Assembly: GCF_026427715.1 (NCBI RefSeq)
Contig: NZ_CP107558.1
Coordinates: 595,001-659,000, forward strand
Source: Methylocystis sp. MJC1
Lineage (GTDB): Bacteria; Pseudomonadota; Alphaproteobacteria; Rhizobiales; Beijerinckiaceae
DNA length: 64,000 nt
Direction: 5' to 3'
Each line of letters starts with the position of its first letter. The stretch's first letter is position 1. Below the pieces are notes generated by a model that saw only the letters and a program-made list of their open reading frames with translations, was not told the origin of the DNA and made no database searches. A program made the position numbers and the translations under genes. Positions 8,989 through 17,473 of this stretch are shown piece by piece.

Positions 8989-9579
8989 ATGACGAGCATT
9001 CTCGATACCGCCTTCAAGACCCTCGAGGAGCAGGGCCGCCTTCTCAACGCAGTCCTCAAGGGCCCCACGGAAAAGCCCGGCCGTTATGGCTTTCGTGGCG
9101 AATTGGCGCTCATTTTCGCGGAGACGCTCGCCGATGAAAAGCGCCCGCCGGAGCGTTCGGTTGATCAGGTGATTGCCATCGCGAATGTCGGAGAACCGAC
9201 AATTCCGTTCTTCGCTTGTTATCTTCATTCCTTCGAATGGCTGACGAACCTCGCCGAGGTGACGAAGGGCCTGTTCTCGCCCGAGGGGAAGTATTTCATT
9301 TTCTGCAACAACATCGACCTCCTCGCCAAATATGAGGTCGAGATCGACGGCATTACCTATAATGTGCTGCCGATCGACGAGGCGACGGTCTATAACGAGG
9401 TGCTCGAGCTGCTCTACCTGGAGAAGGGCGACCTCAAGAAGCTCTCGACCGCCGGCAAGACCGACGCCATCGCCGACGCCGCGCTGGGCTTCAACGCCAA
9501 ATATGATGTCATCAGCTACGCCCAGGGCGTGGAGCGCATGGGGCCGGTCCGCAACAGAAACGCGAATCGCCCGGTGTAA
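8989..9579 (+). CDS. Conserved-looking protein of unknown function, 196 aa
   Basis: I do not recognise this family. The product is soluble, acidic and moderately aromatic, with no signal peptide or clear membrane helix. Notable parts are an AANVGEPTIPFFACYLHSFEW-like region near residues 65-85, a central KYFIFCNNIDLL stretch and an acidic Leu-rich EATVYNEVLELLYLEKGDLKKL segment. Codon use matches the neighbourhood. ATG 8989 is preferred to ATG 8971 because GAAGAG lies about 8 bases before it and nothing purine-rich precedes 8971. It is flanked by terminators on both sides, so it is probably a single-gene unit whose promoter must lie in the short stretch 8931-8988. Confidence 0.7.
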   Translation: MTSILDTAFKTLEEQGRLLNAVLKGPTEKPGRYGFRGELALIFAETLADEKRPPERSVDQVIAIANVGEPTIPFFACYLHSFEWLTNLAEVTKGLFSPEGKYFIFCNNIDLLAKYEVEIDGITYNVLPIDEATVYNEVLELLYLEKGDLKKLSTAGKTDAIADAALGFNAKYDVISYAQGVERMGPVRNRNANRPV

Positions 9580-9623
9580 CGCACCGAACCAATCAGGCTG
9601 ATCTTGTAACTTCAAATAAGCTC

Positions 9624-9651
9624 GACGCCGGCGAGTTTCCTCGCCGGCGTC
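9624..9651. terminator. Hairpin between convergent genes, possible bidirectional terminator
   Basis: A perfect 12-bp stem GACGCCGGCGAG with a TTTC loop lies between the convergent orphan gene and the P-type ATPase, overlapping the ATPase stop codon. The flanking T-richness is weak on both strands (GCTTATTTG on the minus side), so efficiency is uncertain. Confidence 0.6.
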
Positions 9652-12600
9652 ACGCCGGCGCATGGCCTGTGGGGCGAGCCTTTTGCTTATGGGGCTTTCG
9701 CGCTGCCGTCGCCTTTTGCAGCTCTGTGACGAGGAAGGGCGCCAGCGCGGCGGCTAGGGCGACGGCGCCATCCATGATGCTCATCGGCGCAACGCCGAGG
9801 AGCCGCCGTATCGGCGGCAACGCCGAGATTGCCGCCTGGGTGACGAGGGAGCCGGCGACGACGCCCATGAGCAGCCGGTTGGGGGGGAGCTCTCTACTGA
9901 AGGCGCCATGCTCCCGCGACCGGCAGGCCAAAGCGTGCAGCAGCTGGGCGGCGACGATGTTGGTGAAGCAGATCGTGCGCGCGCGCGGCGACGCGCCATA
10001 TCTCCAGACGCCGTAGAGATAGGAGCCGAAGGAGGACGCCGTGATCAATCCGGCGTCGCGGCCAAGGGCGGGCGCCGAGCGTGCGTCGATGATATTCTCA
10101 TGCGCCGTCATGGGCGGCGCGCGAAGGACGTCGCTATGCGGCGGCTCGAGGCCTAGCGCGAGGGCCGGCGCGACGTCAGTCACGAGGTTGATCCACAAGA
10201 GCTGGGCCGGCGTCAGCGGCTGTCCGAGGCCCGCAGCCGGCGCGATCAGCATCAGCAGGATCTCGCTCATATTAGTTGCCAGAAGATAACGGATGGCGCG
10301 TCGGATATTGGCGTGCGTTGCGCGCCCCTGTTCGATCGCGGGGATCAGCGACTGAAGCCTGTCGTCCTGCAAGACGATGTGCGCCACGTCGCGCGCCGCC
10401 TCGCTGCCGCTCAATCCCATGGCGACGCCGATATTCGCGGCTTTCAGCGCGGGGCTGTCATTGACCCCGTCGCCCGTCATTGCGACGACTCGTCCCGAGC
10501 GCTGCAAAGCCTCGACGATTTCGAGCTTTTGGCCCGGCGTGACGCGCGCGAAAACATGGGGAGGCTGGCGCTGGTGGTCGGGCGCCGCTTTCAAATCCGC
10601 AATCGCGTCGGAGTCGACGATGCGCAGCTCGCCATTGCCGAGATCGAGGGCGCGCGCAACCGCCTCGGCGGTTTTCCGCTGATCGCCCGTGATCATGACG
10701 GGGCTGACGCCGGCGCGGCGCAAGGTAGCGAGAAGCTCGGCGACGCCGGGACGCAGCGGGTCAGCGAGGCCGATCAGCCCCAGGAATATCAGTGCGCCGG
10801 CTGGCGGCGCGTCGCCTGCGAATTCCTGATAGGCGGCGCCCAGCACGCGCTGGCCCGCGCCAGCGAGCCGGGCGTTTTCCGTCTCGACATCGGCGCGCAG
10901 CGCATTGGTCATCTCGATCGCCTCGCGACTCATCAGGATGCGGTTGCAAAGAGCGAGGACTTCTTCGGGACTTCCCTTGACCGCGGCAATCGTCGTCCCG
11001 CGCGATGTTTTGTGAAGGGTCGTCATGAAGAGCTGACGCTCGGTTCGATAGGAAACGCGCTCGAGCGGATAAGCGCGGCGCAGCTGCGCAACGTCGATGC
11101 CCGCGTCTTCCGAGAATCCGAGCAGCGCCGCCTCCGTCGCGGAAGGCGGTCCATTGCTCATGTGTTCTTCGCCGGGCGTCGGCGCCTCGTTGCACAAGGC
11201 GACGATCTGCGCCAATTTTTCCAACCAGGGAACGGCGTCGAGGCGGATGGGCGCCTTGGAGTCGTCGCATATGCGATCGTCCGCGCTATGATAGACGCGA
11301 CCACCGCAGCTGATCTCGGCGACGGACATTCGGTTGAACGTTAACGTTCCCGTCTTGTCGAGACACACGACCTCGACCGATGCAAGCGTCTCGACCGCGT
11401 CGAGACGGCGGATCAGCACATGGTGGCGGCGCATTTCCCTGACGCCGAGCGCGAGCGTCGTCGTTGCGAGAGTCGGCAGGCCTTCGGGGACGGCGGCGAC
11501 AGCCAGAGCGACAGCGTTTTTCAACGTGGCGAAAAAGCCATAGCCTCGCAATAATCCGACGAAAAAGACGGCGACGCAGGCGCCGCTGGCGATCAAGGTG
11601 AGCTGCCGCCCAAGACGGCCCAACTGCTTCTGCAAAGGGGTTTCCGGCGCATTGGCGAGGGAAAGGAAGCTTTGCAGCCGCCCGATCTCGGTGGCCGCGC
11701 CCGTGGCGACGACCGCCGCCAGCCCGCTGCCGCCCGTGACCGCCGACCCGCGATAGACGATGTTCGTGCGATCCGCGAGCGCGACATCCACACAAAGAGG
11801 CTGCGGCAATTTCTGCACAGGCGCGCTTTCGCCGGTCAGCGTGGCTTCGTTGACCATCAAACCGTCCGCGGCGAGCACCCGCGCATCGGCTGCGATGATA
11901 ACGCCGGGGCGCAGCTCCAGCACATCGCCCGGTACGGCGCTTTCGATGGATATTGTCTGACTTTTTCCCTCTCGGATAACCGGAACGCCGCTGTCGAAAG
12001 GCTGCGAAAGCGCACGCACGGCGCGCTCGGCGCGACTTTCCGTGACAAAGCCGATCCCGGCGTTGAGCGCCACAACCGACAGCACGACCACGGCGTCGGC
12101 GCCGCCGCCGGTAAAAAGAGACAAAGCGGCGGCGCCAATGAGCAGCGCGACGGGGAGGCTCTTGAATTGCTCGAGCAGGATTTCCATCCGGGCGCGGCCG
12201 GGGATGGTCGGGAGCGCGTTTTCCCCGTAACGCCGCAGCCGGCTCTCGAAGGCTTTGATCGACAGCCCTTTCGTAGAGCTGCGCAGTCGCTTCAGCGCTT
12301 CGTCGACCCCTAGCAAATGCCACGGGGCCGGACGCGGCTGTCCGCCCTTGGGCTCGAGCCGACCCGCGCGGTAGCGGGCGAGCGCGTCTTCGATGATGTC
12401 GGTGATCCGCGCATTCGTAAGCTTGGGGTCGAAGATGACGAGCAGCGTTCCCGTTGCGGTGCTGGCGCTTGCCTCCTTGACCGCGCGCCCGCTTCTGAGC
12501 GCGCCTTCCAATGCGCGCTTCAGCTGCTGGCCTCCCTTTAGGCCCGGCACGCGCACTCGGAGGCGCCCCGGCACAACGGCATGGAGGAGGGTCAGTTCGT

Positions 12601-12679
12601 CGTGGCGCAGGGGCGCAAGCGGTTCGGCCGTCAACGTCGGCTTGCCCCGAGGGATTTCTTGACGGCGCCGGACGGCCAA
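9650..12679 (-). CDS. P2-type cation-transporting ATPase with HMA-like N-terminal domain
   Basis: A 1009-residue P-type ATPase. An N-terminal ferredoxin-like domain (about 30-105) begins VPGRLRVRV (36-44) and lacks any CxxC metal site. The actuator loop TLTGES, phosphorylation site DKTGTLT (Asp441) and hinge MTGDGVNDSPALKAA are intact. TM4 reads AAVPEGLP (Glu399), TM5 has ATNMSEI and TM6 has QLLWINLVTD, so the Asn, Glu, Asn and Asp positions of a SERCA/PMR1-like site are kept. That is P2-type, not the CPx signature of P1B heavy-metal pumps, suggesting Ca or Mn, with substrate inferred only. The start is TTG 12679, overlapping the upstream HMA-like gene by 49 bases. Last gene of a three-gene minus-strand operon. 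Confidence 0.88.
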   Translation of the reverse strand: MAVRRRQEIPRGKPTLTAEPLAPLRHDELTLLHAVVPGRLRVRVPGLKGGQQLKRALEGALRSGRAVKEASASTATGTLLVIFDPKLTNARITDIIEDALARYRAGRLEPKGGQPRPAPWHLLGVDEALKRLRSSTKGLSIKAFESRLRRYGENALPTIPGRARMEILLEQFKSLPVALLIGAAALSLFTGGGADAVVVLSVVALNAGIGFVTESRAERAVRALSQPFDSGVPVIREGKSQTISIESAVPGDVLELRPGVIIAADARVLAADGLMVNEATLTGESAPVQKLPQPLCVDVALADRTNIVYRGSAVTGGSGLAAVVATGAATEIGRLQSFLSLANAPETPLQKQLGRLGRQLTLIASGACVAVFFVGLLRGYGFFATLKNAVALAVAAVPEGLPTLATTTLALGVREMRRHHVLIRRLDAVETLASVEVVCLDKTGTLTFNRMSVAEISCGGRVYHSADDRICDDSKAPIRLDAVPWLEKLAQIVALCNEAPTPGEEHMSNGPPSATEAALLGFSEDAGIDVAQLRRAYPLERVSYRTERQLFMTTLHKTSRGTTIAAVKGSPEEVLALCNRILMSREAIEMTNALRADVETENARLAGAGQRVLGAAYQEFAGDAPPAGALIFLGLIGLADPLRPGVAELLATLRRAGVSPVMITGDQRKTAEAVARALDLGNGELRIVDSDAIADLKAAPDHQRQPPHVFARVTPGQKLEIVEALQRSGRVVAMTGDGVNDSPALKAANIGVAMGLSGSEAARDVAHIVLQDDRLQSLIPAIEQGRATHANIRRAIRYLLATNMSEILLMLIAPAAGLGQPLTPAQLLWINLVTDVAPALALGLEPPHSDVLRAPPMTAHENIIDARSAPALGRDAGLITASSFGSYLYGVWRYGASPRARTICFTNIVAAQLLHALACRSREHGAFSRELPPNRLLMGVVAGSLVTQAAISALPPIRRLLGVAPMSIMDGAVALAAALAPFLVTELQKATAARKPHKQKARPTGHAPA

Positions 12680-13122
12680 TCGCGCAGGGCTTCTCCCGCA
12701 TACCAGAGAAGGGTCAGGCCAGGGGGCCCTATATTGCCGCGCGCCAGCTGGGCGATCCCAAAGACAAGCAGCGCCAGAACAACGGAGGCGCGCGCGTCCT
12801 CGCCTGTCAGGCGCGTGAAGGAAGCGCTGATAGCCTCGAGCCGCTCGCGCATTTTTTCGAGATCCAAACCTGCGGCCGGCGCCGAGCCTTTGATTTCGAA
12901 CGGCGCGTCCGCGCCGATCGCGCTCAACGCCTCCGCTACCCTTTCACCCTGCAAGAGAATGCTCGACGTGCTGGCGTTGGCTTTTGCCTCGACGCCCGGA
13001 ATTCGCTCCAGCCATTTCGAAGCATGGGCGAAAAAGCTCCTGTCGCCGCGCCGCTCAGGTATCTTCAATCGAATCCTGGAAGGCGTCTTGTGAACGACAT
13101 AGGCGTCGGGCCTCTCAGCCAT
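12631..13122 (-). CDS. HMA-like protein with two C-terminal membrane helices
   Basis: A 163-residue protein. Residues 8-80 look like a degenerate heavy-metal-associated fold starting HKTPSRIRLKIPERRGDRSFF; no CxxC is present. Two hydrophobic segments follow (about 112-126 and 132-146) joined by LARGN (126-130). The gene at 54621 encodes a clear paralogue sharing TP-x-R-h-R-L, RGDRSFF and LARGN at nearly the same positions. AGGAAGG precedes the ATG at 13122, and the start overlaps the end of the DUF5132-like gene by 8 bases, so translation is probably coupled. Function unknown; likely works with the adjacent ATPase. Confidence 0.8.
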   Translation of the reverse strand: MAERPDAYVVHKTPSRIRLKIPERRGDRSFFAHASKWLERIPGVEAKANASTSSILLQGERVAEALSAIGADAPFEIKGSAPAAGLDLEKMRERLEAISASFTRLTGEDARASVVLALLVFGIAQLARGNIGPPGLTLLWYAGEALRDWPSGAVKKSLGASRR

Positions 13123-13435
13123 GGACCTTCCTCTCAGGCTCGTGAGAGGACTTCGCGCCGAATGGCACGACATGCTCCTCGGCCCCGTCGCCATTGGCTG
13201 CGACGCTCCGCTCTTCTTCGAGCTCGTTCTGAACTTCGGCAACGACGTCGCTCATCGTCTCGGTGATCTCGCCGACGACGCCCCGCGCCCGCTCGAACAA
13301 GCGGAACCCCGCGCGCACCGCGCCTTTGGCGAGGGAATTCGTCTTTCCGTCCTCACGACGCAACAGGGTGGCGGTGGCGGCGCCGGCCGCCCCGGCAGCC
13401 AATGCGAGCATGAGACTGCGACCGATGTGCGCCAT
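13115..13435 (-). CDS. DUF5132-like small membrane-anchored protein
   Basis: A 106-residue protein with one N-terminal hydrophobic segment (RSLMLALAAGAAGAATATLL), then SLAKGAVRAGF, a helix ending in VVAEVQNELEEER, and a His-containing hydrophilic tail. The gene at 55298 encodes a paralogue with the same LAKGA/VAKGA, G-x-x-x-(Y/F)ER and (D)(L/V)VAE-x-x-x-ELE landmarks. GGGAG lies 7 bases before the ATG. It is first in the operon DUF5132-like, HMA-like, ATPase. The family name is from memory and the role is unknown. Confidence 0.72.
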   Translation of the reverse strand: MAHIGRSLMLALAAGAAGAATATLLRREDGKTNSLAKGAVRAGFRLFERARGVVGEITETMSDVVAEVQNELEEERSVAANGDGAEEHVVPFGAKSSHEPERKVHG

Positions 13436-13631
13436 GGCGATCTCCCAAAAATCGAGCCCGGCGCCGAAGTCTTTCCTTTCGGCGCCTTATTTTCGAAGCG
13501 GGCGGCGGATAGTGAGTGATAGAGCCGCATAGCCGCCCATCAAGCGCCGCCGCAGGCAAGTTGCGCGAATGGAACGGGCGGAGATCGCGGCGGCGAATGA
13601 AAAACAACCCTTATTGGGCTACCCTTCCCGC

Positions 13632-14807
13632 ATGAAGGCGAATCACCTCCTCCTGGCCTCGGCCGCGCTTCTCCTCCTTGCGGGTCCCGCCCGCGCGGAA
13701 TGGTCTTCCTGTCTCTCGGGCCTGCGTCACGCGGCGGCGGGCGCAGGCGTCAGCCAGCAGACGATCGCATCGGCGACGAACGGCCTGGAGCCCAATGACG
13801 CCGTGAGCTTCATGGACAAGCAGCCGGAGTTCACGACCCCGGTCTGGGATTATGTCGCCGGCCTCGTCGACGAGGAGCGCGTCGAGGAAGGACGCGCGAT
13901 GCTGCATAAAAACGGCCATGCGCTGCAGTCGGCGGAGGCGCATTACGGCGTCGACCCGGCGACCGTCGTCGCGGTGTGGGGCGTCGAGAGCGATTTCGGC
14001 AAGAGCTTCGGCAAGCGCCCGGTCGTGCAGTCGCTGGCGACGCTCGCCTGCGAGGCCCCGCGCCGCAACGATTATTGGCGCAAGGAATTCGTGGCCGCGC
14101 TCAAGATTTTGGACAGCGGCGACATTCGCGCCGACGAGTTCATCGGCTCCTGGGCCGGCGCCTTCGGCCACACGCAATTCATGCCGTCGACCTTCCTGGG
14201 CACGGCTGTCGATCTTGATGGCGACGGGCGTCGCAATATTGCGAGCTCGGCCGCCGACTCTCTGGGCTCCACCGCCAATTATCTCAGAAAGAGCGGCTGG
14301 CGCTCAGGCGAGCGCTGGGGCTTCGAAGTGCGTCTGCCCGATGGCTATTCCGGCCCCTCCGGCCGTAGCCATAAGCAGCCGATGTCCTTCTGGGAGTCGC
14401 GCGGAATCACTCGCCTCGACGGGAGCGGGCTGGGCGGCGGAACCGCGGGCCTGCTGCTGCCGGCGGGCCGCAACGGTCCGGCCTTTCTCGTGACCAAGAA
14501 TTTCGACGCGGTCTATGCCTATAACGCGGCTGAATCCTACGCGCTCGCCATCTGCGTGCTCTCCGACCGGCTGCGCGGGCGTCCAGGCATTCAGACGCCC
14601 TGGCCCACGGATGATCCGGGCCTGTCGCGGGCGGAGCGGCGGGAGCTGCAGTCGCTTCTCATCCGCGCGGGCTATGAGGTCGGCGACCCCGACGGCGTGA
14701 TCGGGACCAAGACGAAGGAAGCGATCGCCGACTATCAGGGCCGCGTCGGCCTGGCCCGCAACGGCAGGGCGAGTTTGAAGGTCCTGCAGGCGCTGCGCGG
14801 GCGCTGA
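13632..14807 (+). CDS. Lytic murein transglycosylase, MltB/SltB type, with peptidoglycan-binding domain
   Basis: 391 residues: signal peptide (MKANHLLLASAALLLLAGPARA), transglycosylase domain with catalytic Glu119 in AVWGVESDFG, family motifs GSWAGAFGHTQFMPSTF and DLDGDGRRNI, and a C-terminal peptidoglycan-binding domain (about 325-390; LQSLLIRAGYEVGDPDGVIGTKTKEAIADYQ). It cleaves the MurNAc-GlcNAc bond in the periplasm to give 1,6-anhydro ends. ATG 13632 is chosen because it begins the signal peptide; the in-frame ATG at 13569 would put a hydrophilic extension before it. No lipobox, so it is soluble unlike enterobacterial MltB. Confidence 0.93.
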   Translation: MKANHLLLASAALLLLAGPARAEWSSCLSGLRHAAAGAGVSQQTIASATNGLEPNDAVSFMDKQPEFTTPVWDYVAGLVDEERVEEGRAMLHKNGHALQSAEAHYGVDPATVVAVWGVESDFGKSFGKRPVVQSLATLACEAPRRNDYWRKEFVAALKILDSGDIRADEFIGSWAGAFGHTQFMPSTFLGTAVDLDGDGRRNIASSAADSLGSTANYLRKSGWRSGERWGFEVRLPDGYSGPSGRSHKQPMSFWESRGITRLDGSGLGGGTAGLLLPAGRNGPAFLVTKNFDAVYAYNAAESYALAICVLSDRLRGRPGIQTPWPTDDPGLSRAERRELQSLLIRAGYEVGDPDGVIGTKTKEAIADYQGRVGLARNGRASLKVLQALRGR

Positions 14808-14859
14808 CAACGGACCGCGAAGCCTTCCGGCCGCCTGGCGCTGGGTTTCTCTGGGAAAT

Positions 14860-14886
14860 GCGAGCCCTGAAGGCTCGCGCTCCAGG
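14860..14886 (+). terminator. Hairpin downstream of the transglycosylase gene
   Basis: GCGAGCC (14860-14866) pairs with GGCTCGC (14872-14878) around CTGAA, between convergent genes. The same CTTCAG-cored hairpin recurs near 38850-38867, so it may be a repeat unit used as a terminator. No clear T-tract. Confidence 0.45.
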
Positions 14887-14892
14887 GTCTCT

Positions 14893-16053
14893 TTAAATGG
14901 CTTCCGCCCCTTTACGAGACGAAGACAAAAGCTGGGGCGCCTCCTCCTTGGCGGCGGCCTTTTCCGGCGTCGTCGAGGCGATTTCTTCCGCGACCCAGGC
15001 GCTCCCAACCTCCCAGACGACGGCGAGCACGACCGGCCCGACGAAAAGGCCGGCGACGCCGTGGGCGAGCACGCCGCCAATCACGCCGATGAAAATGATC
15101 GGGATCGGCGTCGAGAGCCCGTGTGCGAAGATGAAGGGCTTCAGCACATTGTCCATGTAATTGACGCTGAGCATGCAAATCGTCAGGCCAATCGCGCCGG
15201 GCGTTGAAAGATTCGTCCAGGCCCAGAAAACTACTGGCGCGACGATCAGCAGCGGCCCGATCTGAATAATGCCGAGCACCAGAATGGCGATGGACAGCAG
15301 ATTGGCGCCCGGGACATTGGCAAGATACATGCCCAGGCCACCGATCACCGCCTGCATGATCGAGAGGCCCATCACGCCGCGCGAGACGGCGTTGATCGTG
15401 GCGCCCGCGAGGCTGAGATATTTTTCGCCGTTCGCCGGATCGATGCGCCGCGCCAAGGCCCGGATGCCGATCATGAGCTGGTTCGCATAGGCGAGCAAAA
15501 AGCCCGAGAGAATCACCGACAAAAGGAATTTCAGCGTGCCGACGCCGGCATTGCGGGCCATGTCCAACAGATATTCGCCGACAGGCTTGAGCTCCGGCAG
15601 GATCTGCGCGAGCGCGCTTTTGAGATTGGTCGAGGCGAGTTCCCAAAATGCGTGGATTTGCGCGCCGATGATCGGCCAGCTCTTGATCGATTCCGGCGGC
15701 GGCGGGACGGCAATGTCGCCATTATTCAAGCCGGCGATCACGCCTTTGACCGGGTCGATGACGCCGACGCCCATCCATGTCACGGGGCCGATGACCAGGA
15801 ACAACGCTGCGGCGGTGATCAGCGCGGCGGCGATCGTGCTCCGGTCGCCGAGCCAGGACGAGAGTTTGTCGAAGAGGGGAAAGAGCGCAACGGCGACAAC
15901 GACGCTCCAGACGATCATCGCCCCGAAGGGCTGGATGATGACGAAGGTCCAATAGATCAGGAAGCCGATCACGAAGAGCCGGATCGACAATTCGATGAAA
16001 ATTGCGTTGAAACGCCCTTGGGCGGGATTGAAGATGTTCGTCTCGTCAGCCAC
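14893..16053 (-). CDS. AI-2E family (UPF0118) membrane transporter
   Basis: From a GTG at 16053 the product has 386 residues with about eight hydrophobic segments: a pair at the N-terminus (LSIRLFVIGFLIYWTFVII, FGAMIVWSVVVAVALFPLF), one further, a long extramembrane region, then a C-terminal cluster. Family landmarks ILVLGIIQIGPLLIV and FIGVIGGVLAHGVAGLFVGPVVLAVVWE are clear. The family includes the AI-2 exporter TqsA and sodium/proton antiporters, so substrate is open. An upstream open frame to 16326 is Arg-rich and unlike the family. GTG 16053 (CAGGG about 9 bases before) fits the usual 350-390 length. Confidence 0.85.
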   Translation of the reverse strand: MADETNIFNPAQGRFNAIFIELSIRLFVIGFLIYWTFVIIQPFGAMIVWSVVVAVALFPLFDKLSSWLGDRSTIAAALITAAALFLVIGPVTWMGVGVIDPVKGVIAGLNNGDIAVPPPPESIKSWPIIGAQIHAFWELASTNLKSALAQILPELKPVGEYLLDMARNAGVGTLKFLLSVILSGFLLAYANQLMIGIRALARRIDPANGEKYLSLAGATINAVSRGVMGLSIMQAVIGGLGMYLANVPGANLLSIAILVLGIIQIGPLLIVAPVVFWAWTNLSTPGAIGLTICMLSVNYMDNVLKPFIFAHGLSTPIPIIFIGVIGGVLAHGVAGLFVGPVVLAVVWEVGSAWVAEEIASTTPEKAAAKEEAPQLLSSSRKGAEAI

Positions 16054-16486
16054 GCGGTAAACCCTGTGATGTGCTGCGTCGCGGCGGAGAGTGGACGCGT
16101 GTTGCTCGTATGGCAAGGGGCGCCCGTTCCTTTTGACGGTAAACGCAGCGACCGCCTTTTTCCTCGCGCGGTCAACGCATTCGCCGCCGCGCCCCCGTCG
16201 CCGGTAAGCATAATAGGATATGTCGAAAACGAGCGGGGACGCCTCCGCAAAGCGAGGCCCGCGCGTGAAACGGCGTTTATTTCCCGCCTTCTCCGCATAT
16301 CTGGCGCCGCGCTTCCGCCAATCCAATCGTTACAAAGCGCCTCAAATGCGGGTGGTCACGGCAACCACTGCGTTACGGGCGCATGATACCGCCGTGCACA
16401 GCTAACGTTGAGCCGAGGCTGCGATTGTTTCGCGGCCGATGAAAGTGGCTCACGGCATTCTCGTGACCGGACAGGAGCTATTTCGT
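16054..16486. other. Divergent intergenic region
   Basis: A 433-base gap between the leftward AI-2E transporter and the rightward 84-residue gene, so it must hold promoters for both. CATATCCTATTATGC on the minus strand (around 16207-16220) has a TATTAT hexamer that could serve as a -10. I see no hairpin terminator, repeat or small gene I can support. Confidence 0.4.
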
Positions 16487-16741
16487 ATGGCAGAGATCGA
16501 CGAGGCCGAGGCCGCCCATGGTCCCGAAAGCGATCTCGCAAAGCTGGAGCAGGCGCTGGTAGAAGCGCATTACCTCGGCCTGTCCTTGCGGGCGCTGGCC
16601 GGGAACCGCAACTTCCGCTATGCGGCGATTACCGTCTCTATCGCAGAATTGCTGATCGGCTGGGCTCGGTTCGTCGGAGAGCGCCTTCAGCAGGGCGAGA
16701 ATCCATTCGTCGCGGACCCCGGCCCTCGCAGAAAGGAATAA
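16487..16741 (+). CDS. Small protein of unknown function, 84 aa
   Basis: From ATG 16487 with AGGAG about 9 bases before it, the product is MAEIDEAEAAHGPESD... with a central amphipathic ALVEAHYLGLSLRALAGNRNFRYAAITVSIAELLIGWARFVGERL region, possibly one membrane-associated helix, and a charged C-terminus. No domain recognised. The ORF opens earlier at 16439, but the ribosome site favours 16487. It precedes rnd by 70 bases in the same direction. Confidence 0.6.
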   Translation: MAEIDEAEAAHGPESDLAKLEQALVEAHYLGLSLRALAGNRNFRYAAITVSIAELLIGWARFVGERLQQGENPFVADPGPRRKE

Positions 16742-16811
16742 TGGCGGATTTTCGACATGCGCCGGCCTTTTCGAATAGGATGGGGAAAGTCTTCCTAACG
16801 AATCAGGCGCT

Positions 16812-17426
16812 ATGACCATCAGACTGCACCAAGGCGACCTCCCGTCGGCGGCCGCGATATCGCCCATCGTCGCCATCGACACCGAAACGCTGGGCCTCAA
16901 TCCGCATCGCGACCGGCTGTGTCTGGTCCAGCTTTCCTTCGGCGACGGCGACGCGGAACTGGTCCAGATCGCCAAGGGCCAGACCAGCGCGCCCAATCTG
17001 GTGCGGCTCCTCACCGACCCGAACGTGCTGAAGCTATTCCATTTCGGGCGGTTCGACCTGGCCATTCTCGCCAAGACCTTCGGCGTCATGCCGTCGCCGG
17101 TCTATTGCACCAAGATCGCCTCCAAGCTCATCCGCACCTATACCGATCGGCATGGTCTGAAGGATCTCGTACGTGAGCTGGCCGGCGTCGAGATTTCAAA
17201 GCAGCAGCAGTCGTCCGACTGGGGCGCGGCGACCCTGACGGACGCCCAGCAGGCCTACGCCGCCTCCGACGTGCTCTACCTGCATCAGCTCAAAGAGAAG
17301 CTCGATGCGATGCTGGCGCGCGAGGGGCGGACCGATCTCGCCCAGGCTTGTTTCGATTTCCTGCCGGCGCGCGCGCAGCTCGATATCGCGGGCTGGCCCG
17401 AGACGGACATCTTTTCCCATGAGTGA
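16812..17426 (+). CDS. rnd: Ribonuclease D, short single-domain form
   Basis: 204 residues with DEDDy exonuclease motifs: Exo I VAIDTETLGL (about 20-29), Exo II LFHFGRFDLAI (about 75-85), and Exo III with Tyr in ASDVLYLHQL (about 153-162). It trims 3-prime ends of tRNA and other structured RNAs. It lacks the HRDC domains of E. coli RNase D, as is usual for alphaproteobacterial versions of about 205 aa. It heads a run with lptC and lptA, a conserved alphaproteobacterial gene order. Confidence 0.92.
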   Translation: MTIRLHQGDLPSAAAISPIVAIDTETLGLNPHRDRLCLVQLSFGDGDAELVQIAKGQTSAPNLVRLLTDPNVLKLFHFGRFDLAILAKTFGVMPSPVYCTKIASKLIRTYTDRHGLKDLVRELAGVEISKQQQSSDWGAATLTDAQQAYAASDVLYLHQLKEKLDAMLAREGRTDLAQACFDFLPARAQLDIAGWPETDIFSHE

Positions 17427-17473
17427 AGCGCCGGCGCCTCGAATTCGCCACCCCGCCGCCCGATGATCCAGGG

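Noticed and set aside
9650..13435. Calling the HMA/DUF5132/ATPase operon a ferrosome (fez) cluster outright
   Set aside because: The pump is P2-type by its TM4-TM6 motifs, while FezB is P1B-6. The similarity is limited to the arginine motif and overall layout, so only a possible relation is claimed.
16054..16326. N-terminal extension of the AI-2E transporter frame
   Set aside because: About 90 Arg-rich residues with no counterpart in the family; a GTG at 16053 with a ribosome site begins the conserved part.
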